Shown one piece after another: positions 27,590 to 36,253 of a stretch of DNA of 64,000 nucleotides. The number at the start of each line of letters is the position of its first letter. Within the stretch, counting starts at the first letter, position 1. Source of the DNA: Pseudomonas sivasensis (GTDB taxonomy: Bacteria > Pseudomonadota > Gammaproteobacteria > Pseudomonadales > Pseudomonadaceae); the NCBI RefSeq assembly GCF_013778505.1, contig NZ_JAAOWU010000001.1:248001-312000 (forward strand). The letters run 5' to 3'. The translations under genes were made by a program, and so were the position numbers. The notes beneath the pieces are model-generated. The model ran no database searches and was not told where the DNA came from. It worked only from the letters and a program-made list of their open reading frames with translations.

Positions 27590-28129
27590 ATGAGAGACCA
27601 TCATTCCCACCGTGAACCCGGTGACGGCTTCGAGAAACGTCCAGGCCGCGAACGTGCCGGCCGCGGCCCACGGGTATTCGCCCCGGGTGATTTGAAGTTG
27701 CTGCTGCCGGCATTGATTGCCGAACAGCCCTGCCACGGCTACGACCTGATCCGCAAGATCGAAGCCCTGTTCGACGGCGCCTACAGCCCGAGCCCCGGGG
27801 TGATCTACCCCACATTGACCTTCCTCGAAGAGAGCGAATTGATCAGCGGTGACGCCGACGCTGGAAAAAAACGCTACACAATCACCGACGCCGGTCGTCT
27901 CTTCTTAAGCGAACAGGCGGTGGCGCTCGACGGCATTCGCCAGCGCATGGAGGTGAGCAAGCGCTCGCTGCGCGGCCAGGATCGCCCGCCGGAAATCCAC
28001 GAGGCGGTGCACAACCTGCGTCACGCCTTGCATTCGCACCACGGGCATTGGAGCCCGGAAGAAATCGTTCGTGTCGCGGCGCTGCTCAACGGCACCGCCC
28101 AAGCCATTGCCGACGGGAAAGCCCAATGA
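27590..28129 (+). CDS. PadR-family metal-responsive regulator, NfeR(YqjI)-like
   Basis: The 179-residue protein has a short His-rich N terminus (HHSH at residues 4-7), a PadR winged-helix domain (LLPALIAEQPCHGYDLIRKIE, SPSPGVIYPTLTFLEE, with the YPxL signature) and a helical dimerisation tail with histidines (HALHSHHGH). E. coli YqjI/NfeR has the same plan, represses the adjacent ferric-reductase gene and responds to nickel; the HxH-rich ends here suggest similar metal sensing. ATG 27590 is preferred because AAGGAG ends 9 nt upstream; ATG 27584 would be too close. Its stop overlaps the next start (ATGA). Confidence 0.82.
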   Translation: MRDHHSHREPGDGFEKRPGRERAGRGPRVFAPGDLKLLLPALIAEQPCHGYDLIRKIEALFDGAYSPSPGVIYPTLTFLEESELISGDADAGKKRYTITDAGRLFLSEQAVALDGIRQRMEVSKRSLRGQDRPPEIHEAVHNLRHALHSHHGHWSPEEIVRVAALLNGTAQAIADGKAQ

Positions 28130-28893
28130 ATACACAAGCCATTCACCGCGTGACCCACGAAATCAAACGCCGCCGCCTCGACGTACTGCGCGTGGTCGAC
28201 ATCACTCCGCGCATGCGCCGCATCACCCTGGGCGGGCCGGAACTGGCGGGCTTTGTCAGCCTGGGCAGCGACGATCACATCAAGCTGCTGTTCCCGCAGA
28301 ATGCCGCCGAGCAAGCGGCGCTGGAAAGCCCGACGTTCAGCATCAAGGGAGACGGCCCGCAGCCGGCCATGCGCGACTACACGCCACGGCGTTTTGACCT
28401 GAACATTGGCGAATTGGACATCGACTTCGTGCTGCACGGAGACGGCCCCGCCTCCACCTGGGCCGAGCAGGCCAAGGTGGGTCAGCACCTGTACATCGGC
28501 GGGCCACGGGGCTCGATGATCGTGCCGGATATGTTCGACAGCTACCTGCTGATCGGCGACGAAACCGCGCTGCCGGCCATCGGTCGTCGCCTGGAAGAAC
28601 TGCCGGCCGGGCGAAAGGTGCTGGCGGTGATCGAGATCGCGAATACCGCAGAGAAACAGGTCCTGCACAGTCAGGCCGATGTCGAGGTGATCTGGGTCAT
28701 TCGCGGCCAGGATGATCTGCTGGAAACCGTGCAGAACCTGACGCTGCCGAGCGGCTCGCTGTACAGCTTCGTCGCGACCGAAACCAAAGTGTCGCGCCAG
28801 GTACGCCGGGTGCTGCTGGATACGCACAAGGTCGATGAAACGTTCCTTAAGGCCGTCGGCTACTGGCGCGCCGAGGGCAGTGAAGAAGCGTGA
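28126..28893 (+). CDS. Siderophore-interacting FAD/NAD(P)H ferric reductase, NfeF(YqjH)-like
   Basis: The 255-residue protein fits the SIP family: an N-terminal beta-barrel FAD domain with MRDYTPRRFD (the R-x-YTPR flavin motif) and a C-terminal NAD(P)H domain (LLIGDETALPAIGRRLEELP, VIWVIRGQDD, a final GYWRAEG). Family members reduce ferric-siderophore complexes in the cytoplasm to release iron. Translational coupling to the NfeR-like regulator strongly suggests metal-controlled expression and mirrors E. coli yqjI-yqjH. It ends 1 nt before the convergent Pr6Pr gene. Confidence 0.87.
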   Translation: MNTQAIHRVTHEIKRRRLDVLRVVDITPRMRRITLGGPELAGFVSLGSDDHIKLLFPQNAAEQAALESPTFSIKGDGPQPAMRDYTPRRFDLNIGELDIDFVLHGDGPASTWAEQAKVGQHLYIGGPRGSMIVPDMFDSYLLIGDETALPAIGRRLEELPAGRKVLAVIEIANTAEKQVLHSQADVEVIWVIRGQDDLLETVQNLTLPSGSLYSFVATETKVSRQVRRVLLDTHKVDETFLKAVGYWRAEGSEEA

Positions 28894-28894
28894 A

Positions 28895-29518
28895 TCAAGG
28901 TCGGGGCTTGATAACTTTATCCAGCCCCACCACCGCCAACGCGATCAGCACAAACCCCGCCAAAATCCCTCCGGCATTCACGAACACTTGTGGATAACCA
29001 AGGGTGGCCACATCGATGAACGGGTACTGATACTGCCCGAGCAAATCCCCGCGCAGCAGCGCATAAGCGAAGTACACCAGCGGGTAAATCATCCACGCGC
29101 CGATGTGCTTGAGGCGAAGGCTGCCCTTGGGCACGCACCGCCACCAGTAAATCAAAAACAGCACCGGCATCACGTCATGCAGCAGTTCATCGGCGATCAA
29201 CTGAAAGCCTTCGGGCTGCCATAAATGCCGCAGCAACAGGCTGTAGGCCAAGCCCACTACCAAGATGCTCACCGTGATACCGCTGCTGATCGCCGGCCTG
29301 AGAAAAAACCGCTTCGCCGCCGAGTCCCGTTGGACCAAGGCATAGCTCAACACCACCACCGCCAGGGTGTTGGTGAGCACAGTGAAGAAACTGAAAAAGT
29401 TGATCAGCCCGCCCAGCAAGCTTGCGCCGCTGGACCAGCGCGAATAGAAAATCAGGTATTGCTGAATCGCCAACCCCACCCAACCGGCCAGTGCTGTCGC
29501 CGCTATAAACCGCTTCAT
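28895..29518 (-). CDS. Pr6Pr-family integral membrane protein
   Basis: The 207-residue protein has about six membrane helices in the arrangement of Pr6Pr (FAR-17a/AIG1-like) proteins, with GGLINFFSFFTVLTNTLA (the FSYFTxQSN-like motif of helix 2) and LLHDVMPVLFLIYW. The two conserved polar positions (Asn/Thr in helix 2 and His in LLHD) are those used by eukaryotic AIG1/ADTRP hydrolases, so a lipid hydrolase role is possible, but bacterial members are uncharacterised. It is 4 nt downstream of the VF530-like gene and probably shares its transcript. Confidence 0.8.
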   Translation of the reverse strand: MKRFIAATALAGWVGLAIQQYLIFYSRWSSGASLLGGLINFFSFFTVLTNTLAVVVLSYALVQRDSAAKRFFLRPAISSGITVSILVVGLAYSLLLRHLWQPEGFQLIADELLHDVMPVLFLIYWWRCVPKGSLRLKHIGAWMIYPLVYFAYALLRGDLLGQYQYPFIDVATLGYPQVFVNAGGILAGFVLIALAVVGLDKVIKPRP

Positions 29519-29522
29519 GGAT

Positions 29523-29756
29523 TCAATCCAGCGGACGTTTGGTGCGCATCAGCTTTACGTACAACCCTTCGACTTTCTCCCGCGCCCACGGCGTCTTGCG
29601 CAGGAACGTCAGGCTCGACTTGATACTCGGGTCGCTCTTGAAACACCGCACATCAATGCGCTCGGCCAGGCCTTCCCATTCGTAGTGCTCCACCAAGGTG
29701 GTGAGGACGTGCTGCAGGGTTACACCGTGAAGGGGGTCGTTGCTTGTCGCGGTCAT
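29523..29756 (-). CDS. VF530-family small DNA-binding-like protein
   Basis: The 77-residue cytoplasmic protein carries the VF530 (DUF2132) core: [51 protein letters not shown]. The family forms a small helical fold thought to bind DNA; no function is proven. ATG 29756 fits the family start; an extra 12 codons upstream do not. It is divergent from znuD, with the Zur box between them, and so could also respond to zinc. Confidence 0.82.
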   Translation of the reverse strand: MTATSNDPLHGVTLQHVLTTLVEHYEWEGLAERIDVRCFKSDPSIKSSLTFLRKTPWAREKVEGLYVKLMRTKRPLD

Positions 29757-29845
29757 GCCAGGCCTATGAAAAAAGTAATCACGAAGGCGCACACCTTATC
29801 ACCCCCTCCGCTCAGGGATAAAAAGTTCCCGTGGCTCGCGAAAAA

Positions 29846-29868
29846 GAGATGTTATATTGTAACTATAA
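29846..29868. promoter_or_regulatory. Predicted Zur box upstream of znuD
   Basis: GAGATGTTATA-T-TGTAAC... matches the Zur consensus GAAATGTTATA-N-TATAACATTTC at 10 of 11 positions in the left half and partly in the right half. It lies about 40 nt before the znuD ribosome site, a normal position for zinc repression. Assignment rests on pattern match only. Confidence 0.7.
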
Positions 29869-29906
29869 CTTTCAAATCTTTTCGTCGTTTTGCCAAGGAA
29901 TGTCCG

Positions 29907-31925
29907 ATGTCCCTCTCTTCTCTGTGGCGCTTGACCCCGCTTGCCGCCGCCCTGCTGATCAGCTCCGAAGCCCACGCCCTGGAGTTGCAACCCCAAGTCA
30001 TCACCGGCAACCCGCTGGGCAGCGAGCAACTCGCTTCACCGACCACCGTGCTGGAAGGCGATGACCTGACCCTGCAACAAAAAGGCAGCCTTGGCGAAAC
30101 ACTGAACAAGCAGCCGGGTGTGTCGTCTTCGTACTTTGGTCCAGGCGCCAGCCGGCCAATCATCCGTGGCCAGGACGGCGATCGTATTCGTATCTTGCGC
30201 AACGGCGTGGGCGCCCTGGACGCGTCGTCGCTGTCTTATGACCATGCGGTGCCGCTGGACCCGGTCAACGTCGAACGCATCGAGATCGTGCGCGGCCCCG
30301 CTGCATTGCTGTACGGCGGCAGCGCCATCGGTGGCGTGGTCAACACCTTCGACAACCGCATCCCCACCGAAGCCATTGAAGGCATCCACGGCGCCGGTGA
30401 ACTGCGTTATGGCGGCGCCGACACTACACGCAGCAGCGCGGGCAAACTCGAAGCCGGCAACGGCACGTTCGCCCTGCACCTGGACGCCAACGCACGGGAA
30501 TTCAACGACCTGAAAATCCCCGGCCAGGCCCGCAGCCGCCATGCACCGGAAAGCGAAGACGGACCCGGCAAAAACGGTCGCCTGGGCAACAGCGACGGAC
30601 GTCAGGACGGTGGCGCGGTGGGCGGTTCCTACACGTGGGACGACGGTTACGCCGGGCTGTCCTACAGCAGCTACGACGCCAACTACGGCTCGCCGGCCGA
30701 ACAGGACGTGCGCATCCGCATGAAGCAGGATCACTACGCCTTTGCGTCCGAGATCCGCAACCTGCAAGGCCCATTTACCTCGGTGAAACTCGACGCGGGC
30801 TACACCGACTACGAGCACCGCGAAATCGAAGGCGGCGAAACCGGTACGATCTTCAAGAACAAAGGCTATGAAGCCCGCGTCGAAGCGCGTCACCAGCCCA
30901 TCGGCCCGTTCGATGGCGTGGTCGGCGCCCAAGTGACCCGCAACGAGTTCTCGGCCCTGGGCGAAGAAGCCTTCGTACCGCAGACCGACACCAACGCCGG
31001 CGCGCTGTTTATCCTCGAAGAAATGCAGGCCACCGAGCGCCTCACACTCAGCCTTGGCGGACGCCTGGAACACACCAGCGTCGAGCCGGATGCCAAGGGC
31101 AACGCGCGCTTTGCCGGCGCCGACAAAACCAACGATTTCACCGCCGGCAGCCTGTCCTCGGGTGCGGTGTATACGCTGACGCCGATCTGGTCCCTGGCGG
31201 CGACTCTGGGCTACACAGAACGTGCGCCGACCTTCTACGAGCTGTACGCCAATGGCGCCCACGTCGCCACCGGCACCTACGAACTGGGCGATGCCAACCT
31301 GAAGAAAGAAAAAGCCGTGTCCAGCGACCTGGCCCTGCGCTTTGACAATGGCACGCATAAGGGCAGCTTCGGTGTGTTCTACAGCCGCTTCTCCAACTAC
31401 ATCGGCTTGCTCGGCACGGGTCGTACCCTGAACGACGAAGGTGAAGAAGACGCGAATGGCATTCCTGAGTACGAATATTCCGGCGTGCGTGCACGTTTCG
31501 CCGGCTTTGAAGCTCAAGATCACATCAAGCTCGGCGAAGGCGCCTACGGCAAATTCGCCTTGGAGCTGTCGGGCGACTATACCCGCGCCACCAACCTCGA
31601 CACCGGCGACGCCTTGCCGCGCATTGCGCCGCTGCGTTTGAACAGCGGATTACTGTGGGAACTCGACCGCTGGCAGGCACGCATTGACGTGGAACACGCG
31701 GCAGGCCAAGGCCGTGTTCCGGATAACGAAAGCGGCACCGACGGTTACACCACATTGGGCGCGAGCGCGGGTTATCACTTCAATGTCGGTGGCAGCCAGT
31801 GGTTGGCGTTTGTGAACGGTGAAAACCTGACCAACCAGACTGTGCGTTATGCCAGCTCGATTCTGCGGGACATCGCACCGGCACCCGGTCGCAGTGTGCA
31901 GTTCGGCATCCGCACCACCTTCTGA
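29907..31925 (+). CDS. znuD: ZnuD-type TonB-dependent zinc receptor
   Basis: The 672-residue outer-membrane protein has a signal peptide (cleavage about AHA-LE), a plug with QKGSLGETLNKQPGVSS and RPIIRGQDGDRIRILRNG, the conserved IEIVRGPAALLYGGSAIGGVVN, and a 22-strand-type barrel ending in aromatic Phe (IRTTF). The sequence pattern matches ZnuD receptors of Neisseria and P. aeruginosa PA0781, including an acidic/His-containing loop after the plug (ESEDGPGKNGR). It imports zinc (and possibly haem in some relatives) using TonB. ATG 29907 has AAGGAA 6 nt upstream; the long open frame before it crosses the Zur box and is not coding. The Zur box supports zinc as the main substrate. Confidence 0.87.
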   Translation: MSLSSLWRLTPLAAALLISSEAHALELQPQVITGNPLGSEQLASPTTVLEGDDLTLQQKGSLGETLNKQPGVSSSYFGPGASRPIIRGQDGDRIRILRNGVGALDASSLSYDHAVPLDPVNVERIEIVRGPAALLYGGSAIGGVVNTFDNRIPTEAIEGIHGAGELRYGGADTTRSSAGKLEAGNGTFALHLDANAREFNDLKIPGQARSRHAPESEDGPGKNGRLGNSDGRQDGGAVGGSYTWDDGYAGLSYSSYDANYGSPAEQDVRIRMKQDHYAFASEIRNLQGPFTSVKLDAGYTDYEHREIEGGETGTIFKNKGYEARVEARHQPIGPFDGVVGAQVTRNEFSALGEEAFVPQTDTNAGALFILEEMQATERLTLSLGGRLEHTSVEPDAKGNARFAGADKTNDFTAGSLSSGAVYTLTPIWSLAATLGYTERAPTFYELYANGAHVATGTYELGDANLKKEKAVSSDLALRFDNGTHKGSFGVFYSRFSNYIGLLGTGRTLNDEGEEDANGIPEYEYSGVRARFAGFEAQDHIKLGEGAYGKFALELSGDYTRATNLDTGDALPRIAPLRLNSGLLWELDRWQARIDVEHAAGQGRVPDNESGTDGYTTLGASAGYHFNVGGSQWLAFVNGENLTNQTVRYASSILRDIAPAPGRSVQFGIRTTF

Positions 31926-31944
31926 CGCACACCGCTAACCCCTT

Positions 31945-32032
31945 GTGGGAGGGGGCTTGCTCCCGATGGCAATCGGTCAGATAACCCAACGGTGTCTGAT
32001 CCACCGCCATCGGGAGCAAGCCTTCTCCCACA
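31945..32032. repeat. REPIN (inverted pair of REP sequences)
   Basis: Two REPs, GTGGGAGGGGGCTTGCTCCCGAT and its inverted copy (ATCGGGAGCAAGCCTTCTCCCAC, with a small change), flank a variable centre that itself pairs. It is one of seven such elements in the window. Confidence 0.9.
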
Positions 32033-32193
32033 CTTATTGTGCAGCGACGTTCTGTCACTGTTACCAAATCGGAAATGATGCATCTTGCGATTTGCGCTTT
32101 CTCTCGACGCGTCCGCGCTTTATCCTTGTCGGCAATAACCTGAAACGTTTCACTCCCCGGTCGACCCCATCTTGCTGAATATTCCCACACACC

Positions 32194-32209
32194 AAGACAG
32201 CGCTGTCTT
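32194..32209. promoter_or_regulatory. Perfect 16-bp palindrome upstream of gcd
   Basis: AAGACAGCGCTGTCTT is a perfect palindrome in the 338-nt leader between the REPIN and gcd, about 160 nt before the start codon. It does not look like the PtxS, HexR or GnuR sites I know; the regulator is unidentified. The rest of the leader has no gene. Confidence 0.45.
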
Positions 32210-32370
32210 ACATCGACCTGCGCCTGGGTATAAATCGCGCGCCTGTGGATAACCCTCGCAATCCTCAGAAAAACCGAATTAACGCTGAACCAAGCCTGTG
32301 CCGAATCGTCATCTACAGTGAGTGAAGCACGGGGTTACACAATTATTCCAACGTCACGGAGAAACACACT

Positions 32371-34782
32371 ATGAGCACTGATGGTGCTTCAAGCCCAAGC
32401 CGCCTGCTGCCCAGGTTGCTAGGCGTCTTGCTGCTGATCATGGGCCTGGCCCTGCTGGCCGGCGGTATTAAGCTGACGATGCTCGGCGGGTCGCTGTATT
32501 ACCTGCTGGCCGGTATCGGCATCGCCCTCACCGGCGTCCTGCTGCTGGCTACCCGCCGCGCAGCGCTGGGCCTGTACGCGCTGGTGCTGTTCGCCAGTAC
32601 CGTGTGGGCATTGTGGGAAGTCGGCCTGGACTGGTGGCAGTTGGTGCCACGTCTGGCACTGCTGTTCGCCCTCGGCATCGTCATGTTGCTCCCGTGGTTT
32701 CGCCGTCCGTTGCTGCGTGGCCAACCTGCCCCGCTGGGCACTGGCGCGCTGAGCGTGGCCGTGGTGTTGGCCGGCGCTGCCGCCCTTGCCAGCCAATTCA
32801 CCAACCCCGGTGAGATCAAAGGCCAACTGGACCGCGACGCGGTGCCGGGCATGGCCAATGCTGCGCCGTCCCAGGCTGATGGCGATTGGAATTCCTACGG
32901 TCGTTCGGCCTTTGGTGATCGTTACTCGCCACTGGCGCAGATCACCCCGGAAAACGCCCACAAGCTGGTTCCGGCGTGGACGTACCGCACCGGCGACATC
33001 CCTGGCCCGAACGATCCAGGCGAGACCACCGCGGAAAACACCCCGCTGAAAGTCAACGGCATGCTGTACGTGTGCACGCCGCACAGCCAAGTGATTGCCC
33101 TGGACCCGGACACCGGCAAGGAAATCTGGCGCTTCGATCCGAAGATCAGCAGCCAAGGCGCTGAGAACTTCAAAGGTTGGGCGCACATGACCTGCCGTGG
33201 CGTGTCGTATCACGATGACGCCGTCTACGCTTCCGAGCAGAGCCCAACCGGCAGCGCCAGCCCGGCCGCTGCGCCGAATGCCTGCCCGAAACGCATCTTC
33301 GTGCCGACCGCCGACACCCGCCTGATCGCCCTGAACGCCGACACCGGCAAGATGTGCGAAGACTTCGGCGACAAAGGCCAGGTCGACCTGCGTGCCAACA
33401 TCGGCAGCTTCGCCCCAGGTGGTTACTACTCCACTTCGCCACCGGCCGTGACCAAGAACCTGGTCGTGATCGGCGGTCACGTCACCGACAACGTTTCGGT
33501 CGACGAGCCAAGCGGCGTAATCCGCGCGTTCGACGTGCACACCGGCAAGCTGGTGTGGAACTGGGACAGCGGCAACCCGGACGACACCACCCCGTTGGCC
33601 GAGGGTAAGACTTACACCCGTAACTCGCCGAACATGTGGTCCATGTTCGCCGTGGATGAAAAACTCGGCATGCTTTACCTGCCGATGGGCAACCAGATGC
33701 CCGACCAATACGGCGGCGACCGTACCGACGATTCCGAAAAATACGCCGCTGGCCTGACCGCCCTGGACATCGACAGCGGCCATGTGAAGTGGACCTTCCA
33801 GTTCACTCACCATGACCTGTGGGACATGGACGTAGGCGGCCAGCCGTCGCTGATCGACATCAAGACCGAAGCCGGCGTGAAGCAGGCCGTCATGGCGTCG
33901 ACCAAGCAAGGCAGCATCTACGTGCTGGATCGCGCAACCGGTCAGCCGGTCGTGCCGATCCATGAAGTGGCTGTTCCGCAGGGCGCAGTGGCGGGCGACC
34001 GTACCTCCCCTACCCAACCGAAGTCCGAACTGAACTTCATGCCGCCGCCGCTCAAAGAGCGCGACATGTGGGGCGTGACGCCGTTCGACCAACTGCTGTG
34101 CCGCATCGATTTCAAATCCATGCGCTACGACGGTCCGTTCACCCCGCCATCGCTGCAAGGCTCGATCGTTTACCCAGGTAACTTCGGCGTGTTCGACTGG
34201 GGTGGCATTTCTGTCGATCCAGTGCGCCAGATCGCCTTCGTGAACCCAAGCTACATGGCGTTCAAGTCCAAGCTGATCCCAGCTGCCGACATCGCCAAGC
34301 AAGGTCCACGCGTCAGCGAAACCGAAGGCGTGCAGCCGAACAAAGGCGCGCCGTACGGCGTGATCCTGGAAGCGATGCTGTCGCCAATGGGCCTGCCGTG
34401 CCAGGCACCGGCGTGGGGTTATGTGGCAGCGGTCGACCTGACCACCCACAAAACCATCTGGATGCACAAGAACGGCACCGTGCGCGACAGCTCGCCGGTT
34501 CCGATCCCACTGAGCATGGGCGTACCTAGCCTGGGCGGCACCTTCACCACCGCCGGTGGCGTGTCCTTCCTCAGCGGTACCCTCGACCAGTACCTGCGTG
34601 CGTATGACGTGAAAAACGGCAAGCAACTGTGGGAAGGCCGCCTGCCAGCGGGTGCGCAAACCACACCGATGACCTACACCGGCAAGGACGGCAAGCAGTA
34701 CGTGCTGGTCGTGGCGGGTGGTCATGGTTCCCTGGGTACCAAACAGGGTGACTACGTAATGGCGTTCAAACTGCCGGATTAA
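32371..34782 (+). CDS. gcd: Membrane-bound PQQ-dependent glucose dehydrogenase
   Basis: The 803-residue protein begins with five membrane helices (to about residue 140), then a periplasmic eight-bladed quinoprotein propeller opening with DWNSYGRSAFGDRYSPLAQIT. It oxidises glucose to gluconolactone in the periplasm and passes electrons to ubiquinone; the gluconic acid produced underlies phosphate solubilisation by plant-associated pseudomonads. Quinoprotein features include W-x-Y-x-TGD (AWTYRTGDIPG), HDLWDMDVGGQP (including the region of the catalytic His/Asp) and GVPSLGG...TTAGGV. ATG 32371 has CACGGAG upstream. It is monocistronic, ending at a strong terminator. PQQ synthesis genes are not in the window. 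Confidence 0.96.
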   Translation: MSTDGASSPSRLLPRLLGVLLLIMGLALLAGGIKLTMLGGSLYYLLAGIGIALTGVLLLATRRAALGLYALVLFASTVWALWEVGLDWWQLVPRLALLFALGIVMLLPWFRRPLLRGQPAPLGTGALSVAVVLAGAAALASQFTNPGEIKGQLDRDAVPGMANAAPSQADGDWNSYGRSAFGDRYSPLAQITPENAHKLVPAWTYRTGDIPGPNDPGETTAENTPLKVNGMLYVCTPHSQVIALDPDTGKEIWRFDPKISSQGAENFKGWAHMTCRGVSYHDDAVYASEQSPTGSASPAAAPNACPKRIFVPTADTRLIALNADTGKMCEDFGDKGQVDLRANIGSFAPGGYYSTSPPAVTKNLVVIGGHVTDNVSVDEPSGVIRAFDVHTGKLVWNWDSGNPDDTTPLAEGKTYTRNSPNMWSMFAVDEKLGMLYLPMGNQMPDQYGGDRTDDSEKYAAGLTALDIDSGHVKWTFQFTHHDLWDMDVGGQPSLIDIKTEAGVKQAVMASTKQGSIYVLDRATGQPVVPIHEVAVPQGAVAGDRTSPTQPKSELNFMPPPLKERDMWGVTPFDQLLCRIDFKSMRYDGPFTPPSLQGSIVYPGNFGVFDWGGISVDPVRQIAFVNPSYMAFKSKLIPAADIAKQGPRVSETEGVQPNKGAPYGVILEAMLSPMGLPCQAPAWGYVAAVDLTTHKTIWMHKNGTVRDSSPVPIPLSMGVPSLGGTFTTAGGVSFLSGTLDQYLRAYDVKNGKQLWEGRLPAGAQTTPMTYTGKDGKQYVLVVAGGHGSLGTKQGDYVMAFKLPD

Positions 34783-34802
34783 GCGTTACCGGCGGCAAAA
34801 CA

Positions 34803-34836
34803 AAGGCGGCTACCCTCACAGGTAGCCGCCTTTTTC
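34803..34836 (+). terminator. Rho-independent terminator of gcd
   Basis: A 12-bp stem (AAGGCGGCTACC / GGTAGCCGCCTT) with a 6-nt loop and a T run starts 20 nt after the gcd stop codon. Confidence 0.9.
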
Positions 34837-34857
34837 ATAAACAACACAGATCAAAAT

Positions 34858-34944
34858 GTGGGAGGGGGCTTGCCCCCGATGGCAGTGGGTCAGCCAATGC
34901 TCATGTCACTAGCGCACTGCTATCGGGAGCAATCCCCCTCCCAC
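34858..34944. repeat. REPIN
   Basis: Inverted REP pair (GTGGGAGGGGGCTTGCCCCCGAT and a slightly diverged right arm ATCGGGAGCAATCCCCCTCCCAC) between the gcd terminator and the haemoglobin gene. Confidence 0.88.
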
Positions 34945-34967
34945 GCTTGCCGCCGGCACTCATGAAA

Positions 34968-35387
34968 CTAGTGCTCGATCACTTCACCGCGCATCACCGC
35001 CAACCGTGCAATCAACCGATTCTGCACCGGCACCGAGATCCCTTCGCTGTCCATCGCCTTGATCAAATCCTCCACCAACGCATTGAAGTCACTGCGGCTC
35101 ACATTCTGGCCCTTGTGACTCTCGGCCATGCTGTCACCGGTGTAGGTGCACGGCCCGCCTGCTTCGACGCAGAACTGTTCGATCAATTTGTTGCGCAGGC
35201 GCTGGATATCGACGCGCCGAAAGCGTTCGACGATGCGCTGATCCCGGGCAATGTTGAGCAGCATGCCTTCGACAATCCGCGTGATGCCGGGCATGGCGCC
35301 AAGGTCGCGGTACAGGCTGTCGTCCTTGGGCGGTTGCTGGGCGCAGGCGCTGAGCAGCAGCACCAGCGCAATCGGTAAAAGGCGCAT
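34968..35387 (-). CDS. Lipoprotein group I truncated haemoglobin
   Basis: The 139-residue protein has a lipoprotein signal (MRLLPIALVLLLSAC, Cys15) and then a short globin: DSLYRDLGAMPGITRIVEGMLLN, RFRRVDIQRLRNKLIEQFCVEAGGP, and the haem-ligand helix GDSMAESHKGQNVSRSDF with the proximal His. Group I truncated haemoglobins bind O2, NO or CO; a lipid-anchored, periplasmic version is unusual since most are cytoplasmic. Its ATG shares one base with the upstream stop codon (TAATG), so it is translationally coupled to the DUF3034 gene and is the last gene in the cluster. A role in sensing or detoxifying NO/O2 at the envelope is inferred. Confidence 0.85.
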   Translation of the reverse strand: MRLLPIALVLLLSACAQQPPKDDSLYRDLGAMPGITRIVEGMLLNIARDQRIVERFRRVDIQRLRNKLIEQFCVEAGGPCTYTGDSMAESHKGQNVSRSDFNALVEDLIKAMDSEGISVPVQNRLIARLAVMRGEVIEH

Positions 35388-36253
35388 TAGAAACTCCCCT
35401 GCACGGACAGGTAGGTGCCGTTCTGGTTATCCAACGTAGCGATTTCGCCGAGGCGCGCGTAGGCCAGCACAAACGACACATGCTTGTTGGGAAAGTAGCC
35501 GACAAACACGTCCGCCCAGTCGCTTTCGCCAGCGAACGACAAGTTATCGGGCTTCTCGCGGTACTCCACGCCCACCGCCCAGCGCGGGTTGAACAGCAGG
35601 GCCACCGACCCTTCCTTGAGCAGGCTGCGACGGTCGCGGCGGTCGCCGCCGAAGCCTAGCAGGCCGGTTTCATTGGCGCGGCTGTAGCGCAGGCTACCGT
35701 TGACCAGCACGTTGTAGCCAAACGCCGCGCCCATGAACAAACGGCTGGCGGCGAGGTAGCCCTCCACGTCGCTGTCACGCTTGGCGCCGACCAGGCTGGG
35801 GATGTCGAAGTTGGTCTGGTGTTTGTATTCCAGGCCCAGCGAAACCTGCGGCAAGCGGTCGTAAATCACGTCACCGAACAGGCGAAGCTTCACACCGAGC
35901 ACATCCTGGCCAAGGTTGTCTTCCGGCAGATTCAGCTTGTGCACCAGGCTGCCGAGGTCAAAGCGCTGGCGGGCGAAAGAGACTTCGACGCGGTTGTCAT
36001 AGGCCAACGCCAGCCCCGCCACGTCCAGCCGATAGTCCGGCAGGTTGACGGTGGTGGCGAACGCCGTGGCGCCCCACTCGTGCTGTTCGCCATAGCCGGC
36101 CAGCACCGCCCACGGCGTGATGCCGCCGCCCGCCGTGCCCTCGATGCTGCTGGCACCGCCGGTGGCGATCAGGCGGCCGTTGTCGGCCAGGGTGGTTTGC
36201 ACAGTCAGGGCGGCCAGGCAGCCGATCAGTAGAGAAAGACGCACGTCAGCCAC
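35387..36253 (-). CDS. DUF3034 outer-membrane-type protein
   Basis: The 288-residue protein has a signal peptide (cleavage about TLA-DN) and alternating short beta strands ending in aromatic Phe (YLSVQGSF), which suits a small outer-membrane barrel. The family (DUF3034) has GGASSIEGTAGGGITPWAVLAGYG near the N terminus. No function is known. The GTG start at 36253 directly follows the upstream stop; a GTG at 36244 with GAGTGG upstream is an alternative that gives a shorter signal peptide. It lies between the EAL gene and the globin gene with essentially no spacing. Confidence 0.8.
   Translation of the reverse strand: MADVRLSLLIGCLAALTVQTTLADNGRLIATGGASSIEGTAGGGITPWAVLAGYGEQHEWGATAFATTVNLPDYRLDVAGLALAYDNRVEVSFARQRFDLGSLVHKLNLPEDNLGQDVLGVKLRLFGDVIYDRLPQVSLGLEYKHQTNFDIPSLVGAKRDSDVEGYLAASRLFMGAAFGYNVLVNGSLRYSRANETGLLGFGGDRRDRRSLLKEGSVALLFNPRWAVGVEYREKPDNLSFAGESDWADVFVGYFPNKHVSFVLAYARLGEIATLDNQNGTYLSVQGSF

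Noticed and set aside
29517..29906. N-terminal extension of the znuD frame
   Set aside because: It covers the Zur box and the divergent promoter; the signal peptide and AAGGAA site place the start at 29907.
32419..34725. A 768-codon open frame on the minus strand
   Set aside because: It is the antisense shadow of gcd, a strongly supported gene; high GC at third positions keeps opposite frames open.
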